Positions 26,536 to 35,576 of a stretch of DNA of 64,000 bases are shown in pieces. The notes beneath the pieces are model-generated. The model searched no databases. It was not told where the DNA came from and saw only the letters and a program-made list of their open reading frames with translations. The DNA is taken from contig NZ_CANMJE010000007.1 in assembly GCF_947498095.1 (NCBI RefSeq), forward strand, positions 124,001-188,000. Reading direction: 5' to 3'. Origin of the DNA: an uncultured Shimia sp. (GTDB lineage Bacteria; Pseudomonadota; Alphaproteobacteria; Rhodobacterales; Rhodobacteraceae). The translations under genes and the position numbers were made by a program. Position 1 is the stretch's first letter; every line of letters starts with the position of its first letter.

Positions 26536-29295
26536 ATGCAAATTCCCAATCCTCCCAATGGGCTGATCTGCGCGCCGGATGACATCTTTGACCGCGCTTC
26601 GGTGGCTGAGCAGCTTGCAGCGGCGGCTGAAAACAGCAGTGAGGACCGCGCGCTGCGCGCCGAGACAGTGCGTATCTTGATGGAAGCACAAAAGTCGGGG
26701 CGCGCCACGATTGAGGCCGCCTTTCGCGCGCAGCCCTTTGATGCACGCCCTATGACCCGCGCCTACACATGGCTGACCGATTGTCTTGTGGGGTCCGCCC
26801 ATTTCGTCGCGACGACCTATATTCACCCCCTTGCCAACCCCACCGAAGGCGAGCGCATAGCGTTGTTCGCGGTTGGCGGCTATGGACGCGGTGAGATGGC
26901 GCCCCAGTCCGACGTCGATCTACTGTTCCTGACGCCCTACAAGATTACTGCCTGGGCTGAGAGCGTAATCGAATCCATGCTCTACATGTTGTGGGATCTG
27001 CGGCTGAAAGTGGGTCATGCGTCGCGCACTGTGAAAGACTGTATTCGTCTGGGTGGCGAAGACTTTACGATCCGCACGGCGCTGTTGGAAAACCGGTTTT
27101 TGCGGGGTTATGAACCGCTGAACGACGAGTTGAACGACCAGCTTTACAAAGATCTGTTCAAAGGCACGGAACGAGAATTTGTCGAAGCCAAGCTTGCCGA
27201 GCGCGATACCCGCCACGAAAAACAAGGCCAGCGTTATATGGTCGAGCCGAACGTCAAAGAAGGCAAAGGTGGCCTGCGCGATCTGCAATCGATGTTCTGG
27301 ATTGCCAAGTATGTCTACCACGTCCAAAGCGCGCGTGACCTGATTGATGAAGACCTGTTCAACGAGGACGAGTACGAGCGTTTTGCACAGGCTGAGAATT
27401 TTCTCTGGGCGGTGCGGGCGCATCTGCACCTGATTGCGAAGCGCCCCGTGGAACAACTGACCTTTGATATGCAGGTCGAAGTGGCAGAGCGCATGGGCTA
27501 TGTCGACAAAGGCGGGCGCCGTGCGGTTGAACACTTTATGCAAGAGTATTTTCACCACGCGACCAGCGTTGGCGATCTTACCCGTATCCTGCTGACCAAA
27601 CTGGAAGCCAACCACACCAAAGCCGCGCCGCTAATGGAGCGGTTGTTCCGACGCCGCCGCAAGATGAAAAAGGGCTACAAGGTTATTCATAACCGCCTTG
27701 CCGTGAGCGATGACGACGAGTTCCTCAGCGATCGACTGAACCTATTGCGCGTATTTGAAGAGGGGCTGCGGACCGGTCTGCTCATTCACCCTGATGCCAT
27801 GCGCCTGGTGACTGCCAATCTGGATATGATTGACGAGTCATTCCGCCAGAACAAAGAAGCCCAGCGGATTTTTCTGGATCTCTTGCTGAAGCACGGCAAC
27901 CCGGAACGCGCGCTGCGACGTATGAATGAGCTTGGGGTTCTTTCAGCTTTCATCCCCGAGTTTGAACCCATCGTGGCGATGATGCAGTTCAACATGTACC
28001 ATTCATACACGGTCGATGAACATACGATTCAGGTGATTTCAAACTATGCCGAGATCGAACGCGAAGAGCTGGAAGAAGAGCTGCCCGTGTCGTCGGAAAT
28101 CCTGAAGACTGGCGTCAATCGCAAGGTGTTGATGGTGGCCATGCTGCTACATGACATCGGCAAGGGCCGCGACATCGATCACTCAATCCTCGGCGCGCAG
28201 ATTGCCCGAAAAGTGGCTCCGAATCTGGGGCTGAGCAAAGCGGAATGCGAAACCGTCGAATGGCTGGTGCGTTATCACCTTTTGATGTCCGATACGGCCC
28301 AGAAACGCGACATTGCTGACCCGCGCACAATCCGGGACTTTGCCAAGCTTGTTTCAACCGTTGACCGGTTGAACCTGCTGACCGTTCTGACGGTCTGTGA
28401 CATTCGCGGCGTTGGGCCAGACACATGGAACAATTGGAAAGCGGTGCTGATCCGGGCCTTGTATCGCCAGACCAAAGTTGCACTTGAGGATGGGCTTGAG
28501 GCCATCACCCGCGAAAACCGTGGGGCAGAAGCCAAGAAAAAGCTGCGTGCCGAGTTGGTGGAATGGTCGACCAAGGATCTTAAGAAAGAGACCGGGCGGC
28601 ACTACGATCCTTATTGGCAAGGCCTGCATGTCACGGCGCACACGGTCTTTGCGACGCTTCTGCGGGACATTGCCGATGATGAAATCCGCATCGATATGCA
28701 CCCAGACGAGGATCGCGATGCCACCCGCGCCTGTTTTGCAATGGCCGATCACCCCGGCATTTTCAGCCGGATGTGCGGCGCGCTGGCGCTGGTTGGTGCC
28801 AATATCGTGGATGCGCGCACCTTTACCTCGAAAGATGGCTATGCCACTGCCGCGTTCTGGATTCAGGATGCCGAGGGCAAGCCCTTTGAGGCGAGCCGCC
28901 TCAAACGTCTGGAGCAGATGATCCACAAGACGCTCAAAGGTGAAGTGGTCGCGACCGAGGCGATGCAATCCCGCGACGTCATCAAAAAACGCGAACGCGC
29001 CTTTAAGGTGCCGACAACGATCACATTCGATAACGATGGCTCCGAGATCTATACGATCATCGAAGTTGATACCCGCGATCGTCCGGGGCTTCTGTTTGAT
29101 CTGACCCGAACGTTGGCGCACAGCAACATCTACATCGCTAGCGCGGTGATCGCGACCTATGGTGAACAGGTGGTCGATGCGTTCTACGTCAAAGACATGT
29201 TCGGATTGAAATTCCATTCCGAGGCCAAACAGAAAACGCTTGAGAAAAAGCTGCGCAAGGCCATCGAAAAGGGTGCTGAAAGGGCTGTTTCGTGA
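26536..29295 (+). CDS. glnD: [Protein-PII] uridylyltransferase/uridylyl-removing enzyme
   Basis: Nitrogen sensor of 919 residues that uridylylates or deuridylylates PII in response to glutamine. The nucleotidyltransferase motif GGYGRGEMAPQSDVD is near residue 113, the HD phosphohydrolase motif LLHDIGKGRD near 537, and two ACT domains near 737 (DHPGIFSRMCGAL) and 844 (DTRDRPGLLFDLT). ATG 26536 gives the best start; a TTG at 26485 would overlap the upstream lipoprotein gene. The stop overlaps the murJ start (GTGA), so murJ is likely cotranslated. Confidence 0.94.
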   Translation: MQIPNPPNGLICAPDDIFDRASVAEQLAAAAENSSEDRALRAETVRILMEAQKSGRATIEAAFRAQPFDARPMTRAYTWLTDCLVGSAHFVATTYIHPLANPTEGERIALFAVGGYGRGEMAPQSDVDLLFLTPYKITAWAESVIESMLYMLWDLRLKVGHASRTVKDCIRLGGEDFTIRTALLENRFLRGYEPLNDELNDQLYKDLFKGTEREFVEAKLAERDTRHEKQGQRYMVEPNVKEGKGGLRDLQSMFWIAKYVYHVQSARDLIDEDLFNEDEYERFAQAENFLWAVRAHLHLIAKRPVEQLTFDMQVEVAERMGYVDKGGRRAVEHFMQEYFHHATSVGDLTRILLTKLEANHTKAAPLMERLFRRRRKMKKGYKVIHNRLAVSDDDEFLSDRLNLLRVFEEGLRTGLLIHPDAMRLVTANLDMIDESFRQNKEAQRIFLDLLLKHGNPERALRRMNELGVLSAFIPEFEPIVAMMQFNMYHSYTVDEHTIQVISNYAEIEREELEEELPVSSEILKTGVNRKVLMVAMLLHDIGKGRDIDHSILGAQIARKVAPNLGLSKAECETVEWLVRYHLLMSDTAQKRDIADPRTIRDFAKLVSTVDRLNLLTVLTVCDIRGVGPDTWNNWKAVLIRALYRQTKVALEDGLEAITRENRGAEAKKKLRAELVEWSTKDLKKETGRHYDPYWQGLHVTAHTVFATLLRDIADDEIRIDMHPDEDRDATRACFAMADHPGIFSRMCGALALVGANIVDARTFTSKDGYATAAFWIQDAEGKPFEASRLKRLEQMIHKTLKGEVVATEAMQSRDVIKKRERAFKVPTTITFDNDGSEIYTIIEVDTRDRPGLLFDLTRTLAHSNIYIASAVIATYGEQVVDAFYVKDMFGLKFHSEAKQKTLEKKLRKAIEKGAERAVS

Positions 29296-30836
29296 AACCG
29301 ATCCGGCTCATGCGCGGTTTCCTCACGGTGGGGGGCTGGACGATGGCCAGCCGCGTGCTGGGCTTTGTGCGCGACGCCCTGATCCTCGCGCTATTGGGGA
29401 CGGGGCCATTGTACGAGGCCTATGTGGTGGCTTTCCGTTTGCCCAACATGTTCCGGCGCTTCTTTGCTGAAGGCGCGTTCAACATGGCCTTTGTGCCGAT
29501 GTTTTCGAAGCGGCTGGAAGGTGATGAACGCCCCTTGGGGTTTGCGCGCGAAGCCTTTGCGGGGTTGGCATCGGTCCTGATCGTTCTGACCTTGCTCGCG
29601 CAAGTGGCCATGCCTTGGCTGGTCTGGGGGTTGGCATCAGGATTCGCTGGTCAAGAACAGTTTGATCTTTCCGTTGAATTCGGGCGCATTGCCTTCCCCT
29701 ATATCCTGTTCATTTCGCTGGCTGCGCTTTTGTCCGGTGTGCTCAACGCAACGGGCCGTTTTGCCGCCGCCGCGGCGGCACCGGTGTTGCTGAACATCTT
29801 GATGGTGGGCGGCATCTCTATCGCCGCCTGGCTGGACAAAGACGTCGCACGTACTTTGATCTGGCTTGTTCCGGTTGCTGGTGTCGCTCAGCTGGCATTG
29901 GTCTGGGTCGCCGCTGCCAGAGCCGGGTTCCCGATGCGGCTGCAACGCCCTCGTTGGACACCCGACATGAAACGATTGGTTGTTGTGGCGTTTCCGGCAG
30001 CACTTGCGGGGGGAGTCGTTCAGATTAACCTTTTGGTTGGCCAACAAGTCGCAAGCTATTTTGACCGTGCCGTGGGGTGGCTTTACACCGCTGACCGGCT
30101 TTACCAGTTGCCGCTGGGTGTCGTCGGTATCGCCGTTGGCATCGTTCTGCTGCCAGATCTTTCCCGTCGCCTCAAGGCGCATGATGAGGCCGGATCGCGG
30201 ATCGCGTTTTCACGGGCAACTGAGATTGCTCTGGCCCTCACAATCCCATGTGCTGTGGCCCTTGTGGTCATTCCTTTGCCGTTGGTTTCGGTTCTGTTTG
30301 AACGCGGTGCGGCCACGGCAGATGACAGCGCGGCCATTGCCGTGGCCGTGTCGATCTATGGGTTGGGCCTGCCTGCCTTTGTGATCCAGAAAATCCTGCA
30401 GCCCCTGTTCTTCGCCCGCGAGGATACCAAAAGCCCGTTCCGCTATGCGGTTTGGGCGATGGTGGTCAATGCTGTGATTGCAATCGGCCTGTCGCCTCTG
30501 ATTGGCTGGATTGCACCAGCAATCGCCACAACTTTGGCGGCCTGGGTTATGGTGGCCCTGCTGGCCAAGGGGACGCGCCCGATGGGGTATGTGGCCAAAT
30601 TCGACAAACGTCTGCGCAGGCGCCTGCCCCGTATTGTCTGGGCCTCGGCCATAATGGGAGTTGTCCTTTGGTTCACCGCGCTGGCCCTTAGCCCAGCGCT
30701 TGGCACGGATGGCTGGCGGTATCTGGCATTGGCACTGCTGATCACGTCCGGCATCGTGACCTATTTCGGAGCCGGGCAATTGATCGGGGCCTTTCATATC
30801 TCGGACTTTCGCAAGGCTGCCCGACGGAACAGCTAA
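29292..30836 (+). CDS. murJ: Lipid II flippase MurJ
   Basis: MviN/MurJ-type flippase of 514 residues with about 14 hydrophobic segments, moving lipid II across the inner membrane for peptidoglycan synthesis. Family segments include SRVLGFVRDALILALLG near the N-terminus, AFRLPNMFRRFFAEGAFN, and later the YTADRLYQLPLGVVGIA motif. The start codon is GTG within the GTGA overlap with glnD; the glnD-murJ order is common in alphaproteobacteria. The essential function makes read-through from glnD plausible. Confidence 0.95.
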   Translation: MKPIRLMRGFLTVGGWTMASRVLGFVRDALILALLGTGPLYEAYVVAFRLPNMFRRFFAEGAFNMAFVPMFSKRLEGDERPLGFAREAFAGLASVLIVLTLLAQVAMPWLVWGLASGFAGQEQFDLSVEFGRIAFPYILFISLAALLSGVLNATGRFAAAAAAPVLLNILMVGGISIAAWLDKDVARTLIWLVPVAGVAQLALVWVAAARAGFPMRLQRPRWTPDMKRLVVVAFPAALAGGVVQINLLVGQQVASYFDRAVGWLYTADRLYQLPLGVVGIAVGIVLLPDLSRRLKAHDEAGSRIAFSRATEIALALTIPCAVALVVIPLPLVSVLFERGAATADDSAAIAVAVSIYGLGLPAFVIQKILQPLFFAREDTKSPFRYAVWAMVVNAVIAIGLSPLIGWIAPAIATTLAAWVMVALLAKGTRPMGYVAKFDKRLRRRLPRIVWASAIMGVVLWFTALALSPALGTDGWRYLALALLITSGIVTYFGAGQLIGAFHISDFRKAARRNS

Positions 30837-30921
30837 ATCCGATCTCTGAAACTCATCTTTTCCTTGCGTTATGATCCAGCAACGCCTTTGCTGCGTTCAG
30901 TTGCACATTTGAAGGGGAGAA

Positions 30922-31452
30922 ATGATGGGTAATTGGATGATATTGATGATACTGGGCGTTCTTGGCGTGGTCGCCGGGCTCATGGCCTTGCTGAACCCGT
31001 TTGGCGCATCGCTGACAGCTACGGTGATTGCAGGATGGTCGTTCCTGATCCTTGGCGCCTTGCAAATCTACGCGTCCATGCGATCTGAGGGTTGGAGCAG
31101 CAAGGCTTGGTCGATCCTGATGGGTGTGGTTGCCGTGATTTTGGGCGTCAGCCTTTTGGCAAACCCTCTGGAAGGCATGATTGCGTTGACGATCGTGGTC
31201 GGGGCGATGTTCCTGGCTTCGGGGTTGTTCAAGCTGATCGTCGGATGGAGCATCCAACAGAGCGAGTTGAAATGGGCCGTGGTGATCTCAGGTCTGGTCT
31301 CAGCAGTACTGGGCTTTATGGTGCTCAGCAACATGCCAGGTGCCGCCGTGGTCACATTGGGCGTGCTCTTGGGCATCGAACTGCTGTCGAGCGGCGTGAG
31401 CATGATTGCCCTGGCTTTGGCTCGCAAAGCAGGAGGCGTCTCGGGCGCCTGA
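30922..31452 (+). CDS. HdeD family (DUF308) membrane protein
   Basis: Small integral membrane protein of 176 residues with about six hydrophobic segments, each pair joined by short Gly-rich turns such as LGVVAGLMALLNPF and LGVSLLANPLEGM. This repeat pattern is the DUF308/HdeD signature. HdeD of E. coli belongs to the acid-stress region; the role here is not known. GGGGAG lies just before the ATG at 30922; ATG 30925 is an alternative. The terminator at 31476-31507 follows it. Confidence 0.82.
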   Translation: MMGNWMILMILGVLGVVAGLMALLNPFGASLTATVIAGWSFLILGALQIYASMRSEGWSSKAWSILMGVVAVILGVSLLANPLEGMIALTIVVGAMFLASGLFKLIVGWSIQQSELKWAVVISGLVSAVLGFMVLSNMPGAAVVTLGVLLGIELLSSGVSMIALALARKAGGVSGA

Positions 31453-31475
31453 GCCTACATAACAAAATGATGTTG

Positions 31476-31507
31476 AAAAGGCGTGGCGCGGGTCGCGCCT
31501 TTTTTTA
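31476..31507. terminator. Bidirectional intrinsic terminator
   Basis: AAAAGGCG pairs with CGCCTTTT, with alternative inner pairing GGCGCG/CGCGCC, followed by seven T on the plus strand and seven A when read on the other side. It separates the HdeD gene from the convergent rhomboid-like gene, and the minus-strand stop codon lies within the T-run. Confidence 0.8.
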
Positions 31508-32191
31508 ATCGCGGCGCATATGCGCGCGAATGCGCGCCCAGCCACCGGGAACAAATAGAAACGACATCAGAAACCCGGCGACAAATCCAGCAACGTCCGC
31601 CACCCACCCTGCATTGCCCCCAAACAGAAGGCCAAACAGCAGCTGGATGCCGACCAGAAACCCGATCAGCCTAAACGCGCGCGCCTGGTTTTCACCCAAT
31701 TGGCCAAGCCGGGTCCATATGAGGAAAGTAAAGGCCCCGAGCAGACCATAAACGGCCGGATAGGCCCCAATTAGCGGTGAAGGACTGTTTAGGATCAGGG
31801 CAAAGACCACCGCTCCAAATATGCCGGACAAAACAAACACCGTTAGCGTTGCCCATGCTGAAAACACTTCGCCGACCATTTTACCCAAAGCCAAAAGCAA
31901 CACCGAGGAAAAGGCCGCGTGTGTGAAATTTCCGTGTATGAACAGGTAAGTCACCGTCCGCATGACATGTTCCATTGGCCAAACGCCATTGGAGAGCATC
32001 CAGTCGAAAATGTCGCCCGAGAACGAATACTTCTGCAACGCACCAAGCCGCCATCCGATGGCTTCCTGCCCGCCGATCAGCCCTCGTGCGCCCAGCGTAA
32101 AGATGACCTCGACCCCAATAATCAGTAGAAACAGGGCGACGACAACCGGCGGCAGTGGGTTGATCGGGCTTTGGGTCTCGGGGTCTGACAT
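31505..32191 (-). CDS. Rhomboid-fold membrane protein lacking catalytic residues
   Basis: Polytopic membrane protein of 228 residues with about six membrane segments and the rhomboid layout, including FIHGNFTHAAF in the second segment. The catalytic GxSG motif reads GAYPAVYGLLGA, so Ser is replaced by Tyr and the next Gly by Pro. The catalytic His region reads VADVAGFVAGF, with Asp in place of His, and the oxyanion Asn is a Ser. The fold is therefore recognisable but serine protease activity is not expected; it resembles a pseudoprotease. It converges with the HdeD gene and shares its terminator. Function unknown. Confidence 0.82.
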   Translation of the reverse strand: MSDPETQSPINPLPPVVVALFLLIIGVEVIFTLGARGLIGGQEAIGWRLGALQKYSFSGDIFDWMLSNGVWPMEHVMRTVTYLFIHGNFTHAAFSSVLLLALGKMVGEVFSAWATLTVFVLSGIFGAVVFALILNSPSPLIGAYPAVYGLLGAFTFLIWTRLGQLGENQARAFRLIGFLVGIQLLFGLLFGGNAGWVADVAGFVAGFLMSFLFVPGGWARIRAHMRRD

Positions 32192-32264
32192 GCCTGCGCT
32201 CCTTGACGGCGATTGGGGTCATGGGTAAGGCAAGCTCACCCATAAATCCAGACGGAGAAATACC

Positions 32265-33302
32265 ATGTCCGAGGCGGTCCAAACGTCCTCTCAATTCACC
32301 CCGCGCGTCTTCTCGGGAATCCAACCCTCGGGTGGTCTGACGCTCGGTAATTATCTTGGCGCGATGAAGCGTTTTGTCGATATGCAGAATGTCGGCAATT
32401 TCGAGACCATCTACTGCATGGTCGACCTGCACGCGATCACCGTCTGGCAAGACCCCGAAAAGCTGCGCCATGCCACACGCGAGTTGTGCGCCGGGTTCAT
32501 TGCCGCGGGTATCGACCCGGAACAGTCGATCCTGTTCAACCAGTCCCGCGTGCCGGAACACGCGCAACTGGCGTGGATTTTCAACTGCGTCGCCCGCATG
32601 GGTTGGATGCAGCGTATGACCCAGTGGAAAGACAAGGCTGGCAAGAACCAGCAAAATGCCTCGCTGGGCCTTTTTGCCTATCCCGCACTGATGGCCGCGG
32701 ACATTCTGATTTACCACGCGACGCATGTTCCTGTGGGCGATGACCAGAAACAACACCTGGAGCTGACACGCGATGTCGCGATCAAGTTCAATCACGACTA
32801 CGGCGTCGATTTCTTTCCGATCACTGAACCTGTAATCGAAGGAGCTGCGACCCGTGTGATGTCGTTCCGCGATGGTTCCAAGAAGATGTCGAAATCGGAC
32901 CCCTCGGATGCCAGCCGCATCAACATGACCGACGATGCCGACACCATCGCCAAGAAAATCCGCAAGGCTAAAACCGATCCAGAGGCGCTGCCTTCGGAAG
33001 TCGATGGGCTAGAAGGTCGTCCCGAAGCGCGCAACCTTGTGAATATCTATGCCGCTTTGGCGGATATGAACGTCGACGCGGTATTGCGTGATGTCGGTGG
33101 CAAGCAGTTTTCCGAGTTCAAACCCATGCTCTCGGAACTTGCCGTTGAAAAACTCGCGCCAATTTCGACCGAAATGGCCCGTTTGACCGCAGACAGCGCC
33201 GAAATCGACAAGATTTTGGATCGTGGTGCCGAACGTGCACGCGAAGTGGCCGCACCGGTTCTCAAGAAAACATATGAGATCGTCGGAATGGTCGGCGCCT
33301 AA
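32265..33302 (+). CDS. trpS: Tryptophanyl-tRNA synthetase
   Basis: Class I aminoacyl-tRNA synthetase of 345 residues. The HIGH-like signature is [14 protein letters not shown] near residue 22, and the KMSKS motif is [10 protein letters not shown] near residue 208. Family segments [17 protein letters not shown] and FQ-type C-terminal helices are present. ACGGAG lies upstream of the ATG. It is divergent from the rhomboid-fold gene, with a 73-base gap for promoters. Confidence 0.96.
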   Translation: MSEAVQTSSQFTPRVFSGIQPSGGLTLGNYLGAMKRFVDMQNVGNFETIYCMVDLHAITVWQDPEKLRHATRELCAGFIAAGIDPEQSILFNQSRVPEHAQLAWIFNCVARMGWMQRMTQWKDKAGKNQQNASLGLFAYPALMAADILIYHATHVPVGDDQKQHLELTRDVAIKFNHDYGVDFFPITEPVIEGAATRVMSFRDGSKKMSKSDPSDASRINMTDDADTIAKKIRKAKTDPEALPSEVDGLEGRPEARNLVNIYAALADMNVDAVLRDVGGKQFSEFKPMLSELAVEKLAPISTEMARLTADSAEIDKILDRGAERAREVAAPVLKKTYEIVGMVGA

Positions 33303-33337
33303 GAAACCGCGGGCGCCCTTTGGGGTGCTCGTTGACT

Positions 33338-33353
33338 TGTGCAAGCTTGCACA
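33338..33353. promoter_or_regulatory. 16-base perfect palindrome between trpS and the VOC gene
   Basis: TGTGCAAGCTTGCACA is a perfect palindrome directly after TTGACT, which could be a -35 element. It lies about 70 bases upstream of the VOC protein ATG, a position suited to a repressor site. No regulator gene is adjacent. Confidence 0.45.
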
Positions 33354-33424
33354 GGCCGCGCGCGGCAAGCGGGCTTTTGCATCTACGCGGCGCGCCTTAG
33401 GTTTCTCGTAGACAGGAGAAACCC

Positions 33425-33910
33425 ATGACACACAGCGTTCATCCCCAAACCCGCATAGGCCACGTCCACCTTAAGGTGGCTGATCTGGACTGTGCGATTG
33501 CGTTTTACTCCGGCGTGCTAGGCTTTGATGTTCAGGTCCGTAGCGGGGACGAGGCGGCCTTTCTGGGTGCAGGCGGCTATCACCATCATATCGGGCTGAA
33601 CACATGGCGCAGTCGCGGAGGAACGCCGCCGCCAGAGGGGCACACCGGGTTGTTTCACACCGCGTTTCTTTTTCCAGATCGCGCCCAGCTTGGGGCAGCT
33701 GTACACCGGGTGATTGATGCGGGCTATGAGATCGAAGGCGCATCGGATCATGGTGTCAGTGAAGCTGTGTACCTGAGCGATCCGGACGGCAATGGCGTGG
33801 AACTCTATCGTGATCGCCCCGAAAACCAGTGGCCCCGTAACCCGGACGGCAGTTTGGGCATGTACACCCGACGGCTGGATCTTCAGGCCCTTCTGGACGA
33901 CGCGGCCTGA
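33425..33910 (+). CDS. VOC family metalloprotein (glyoxalase/extradiol dioxygenase-like)
   Basis: Protein of 161 residues built on the vicinal oxygen chelate fold. IGHVHLKVADLDCAIAFYSGVLGF near the N-terminus, GGYHHHIGLNTW in the middle and SDPDGNGVELYRDRP near the end are the usual strands and carry His/Glu metal ligands. The pattern is closest to CatE-like or bleomycin-resistance-type members. The substrate is not known. It is monocistronic with an AGGAG ribosome site; a 16-base palindrome lies upstream. Confidence 0.82.
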   Translation: MTHSVHPQTRIGHVHLKVADLDCAIAFYSGVLGFDVQVRSGDEAAFLGAGGYHHHIGLNTWRSRGGTPPPEGHTGLFHTAFLFPDRAQLGAAVHRVIDAGYEIEGASDHGVSEAVYLSDPDGNGVELYRDRPENQWPRNPDGSLGMYTRRLDLQALLDDAA

Positions 33911-34039
33911 CAGAGACCCGAACCTCTGGCATTGGCTCAATATTGGGCCCGTTACATCCTGCGCTGACGTCACCTTTTGGATGGACCTCGGCCCGGCGCA
34001 GGACTAGCATCCCGCTGACACGAGTAAGAGGGGCGCATC

Positions 34040-34909
34040 ATGGCCGTCAGTAAGAACGTAAAAACCTATTACAATGGCGAATGGCATGATGGCGACGTGC
34101 CAGTCATGCGCGCCGCGGATCATGGCAGTTGGCTGGGGACCACTGTCTTTGATGGGGCACGTTTCTTTGATGGCATGACCCCGGACCTCGAACCGCATCT
34201 GGCACGGGTCAATCGTTCGGCGGCCGCATTGATGCTGAACCCAACGGTCTCGACAGAGGATATGCTTGAGATCACGCGAGAGGGTCTGAAACGGTTCCAG
34301 CGGGATGAGGCCGTTTACATCCGCCCGATGTACTGGGGCATTGATGGTGATTTGAGCATGAATGCCATTGTCCCTGACCAGTCGGAAACCGGCTTTGCCA
34401 TCTGCCTCGAGGTGATTCCGATGGCGCAGGCAGATGCCACCACCACGTTGACGCGCACCAGGTTCCGCCGCCCGGTGCTAGAGGATGCCGTCGTCAACGC
34501 CAAGGCCGGTTGTCTCTATCCCAACAACGCGCGGATGCTGGCCGAGGCCAAATCGAAGGGGTTTGCCAATGCCCTTGTGGCCGACGCCATGGGCAACGTG
34601 GCTGAGACGGCAACTGCCAATGTGTTCATGGTCAAGGACGGCGAAGTGTTTACCCCCATTCCCAACGGCACCTTTCTTGCGGGGATCACCCGCTCACGTC
34701 ACATGACAAATTTGCGCCGTGAGGGGATGGCCGTGCATGAAAAAGTTCTGAGCTTTGACGACTTTAATGACGCGGACGAAGTGTTCATGTCCGGCAATAT
34801 GGCCAAGGTCACACCCGTCACCGCTTTGGACGACCGGCAGTATCAGGTTGGGCCGGTAACACGCCGGGTTCGCGAGATGTATTGGGACTGGGCAGCTTCG
34901 GAAAATTAG
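34040..34909 (+). CDS. Class IV aminotransferase (branched-chain amino acid aminotransferase)
   Basis: Fold-type IV PLP enzyme of 289 residues, a little shorter than E. coli IlvE. Visible segments are DHGSWLGTTVFDGARFFDG near residue 28, RPMYWG near 94, NAKAGCLYPNN with the likely PLP-lysine near 155, and the ETATANVFMVKDG phosphate-binding segment near 195. Family assignment to branched-chain aminotransferase is likely, but D-amino acid aminotransferase or ADC lyase cannot be excluded by eye. Upstream contains a TGACGTCA palindrome at 33965. Confidence 0.82.
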   Translation: MAVSKNVKTYYNGEWHDGDVPVMRAADHGSWLGTTVFDGARFFDGMTPDLEPHLARVNRSAAALMLNPTVSTEDMLEITREGLKRFQRDEAVYIRPMYWGIDGDLSMNAIVPDQSETGFAICLEVIPMAQADATTTLTRTRFRRPVLEDAVVNAKAGCLYPNNARMLAEAKSKGFANALVADAMGNVAETATANVFMVKDGEVFTPIPNGTFLAGITRSRHMTNLRREGMAVHEKVLSFDDFNDADEVFMSGNMAKVTPVTALDDRQYQVGPVTRRVREMYWDWAASEN

Positions 34910-34980
34910 AGGCGTGACAACTCGGCTATTGCCCTGCGCTTGGCTTGCAGCCATTCTCGGGACGAATTGGAGGACGGACA

Positions 34981-35436
34981 ATGCGTAAGTTTCTGGTGGT
35001 CTTGGATGACAGCCGCGAATGCCTGAACGCCATGCGTTTTGCGGCCATGCGAGCAGCCCATACCCAGGGCGGAGTGCAAATTCTGTCGGTCATTCCACCG
35101 GATGAGTTCAACCACTGGATTGGTGTCGGCGACATCATGCGTGAGGAGGCTCGGGAACGGATCATCGCGCATTTCGAAGTCTTTGCGAAGTGGATGCGAG
35201 ACAAGCAAGGTGTTGATCCGGAACTGGTTATTCGCGAAGGCGAGGCTGTTACGGAAATTCTGGGCCAGATCAGGGAAGATACAGAAGTGGGTGTGCTGGT
35301 TCTTGGGGCTGGCGACGACAAAAAGGGGCCCGGCCCCCTGGTTACCCAGATGTCGCGCAATTCGGGCAGCTTGCCCATCCCGGTCACGATTGTTCCCGGT
35401 GATCTGTCCAAAGAACGGTTGGAAGCAATCACCTGA
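34981..35436 (+). CDS. Universal stress protein (UspA family)
   Basis: Cytoplasmic protein of 151 residues with the Usp fold: the N-terminal strand FLVVLDDSRECLNAM, and the GVLVLGAGDDKKGPGPL segment that matches the ATP-binding Usp motif G-x2-G-x9-G only loosely, and SGSLPIPVTIVPG at the C-terminus. The ATG at 34981 is 12 codons inside a longer frame and follows GGAGGA, so it is preferred. Its role in stress tolerance is a family-level statement. It stands between the aminotransferase and nfuA. Confidence 0.84.
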   Translation: MRKFLVVLDDSRECLNAMRFAAMRAAHTQGGVQILSVIPPDEFNHWIGVGDIMREEARERIIAHFEVFAKWMRDKQGVDPELVIREGEAVTEILGQIREDTEVGVLVLGAGDDKKGPGPLVTQMSRNSGSLPIPVTIVPGDLSKERLEAIT

Positions 35437-35498
35437 GACTGGTTATTCGACCCTGAAAATGACGTCCCACCCGGCGCCAGCCTGTTTTCTGACGTCAG

Positions 35499-35515
35499 TT
35501 TAGAATCATTCCAAA
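35499..35515. promoter_or_regulatory. Irr-type iron control element upstream of nfuA
   Basis: TTTAGAATCATTCCAAA has one mismatch to the Irr box TTTAGAA-N3-TTCTAAA. It directly precedes TTGACA (35518-35523), which has CATATC 17 bases downstream as a possible -10. Irr control of iron-sulfur assembly genes is established in alphaproteobacteria; this instance is inferred. Confidence 0.6.
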
Positions 35516-35576
35516 CCTTGACACTCTGACAGGTGAAGCGCATATCTCAGAGCAAGAGAGAAAAGGTGCCGCACCA

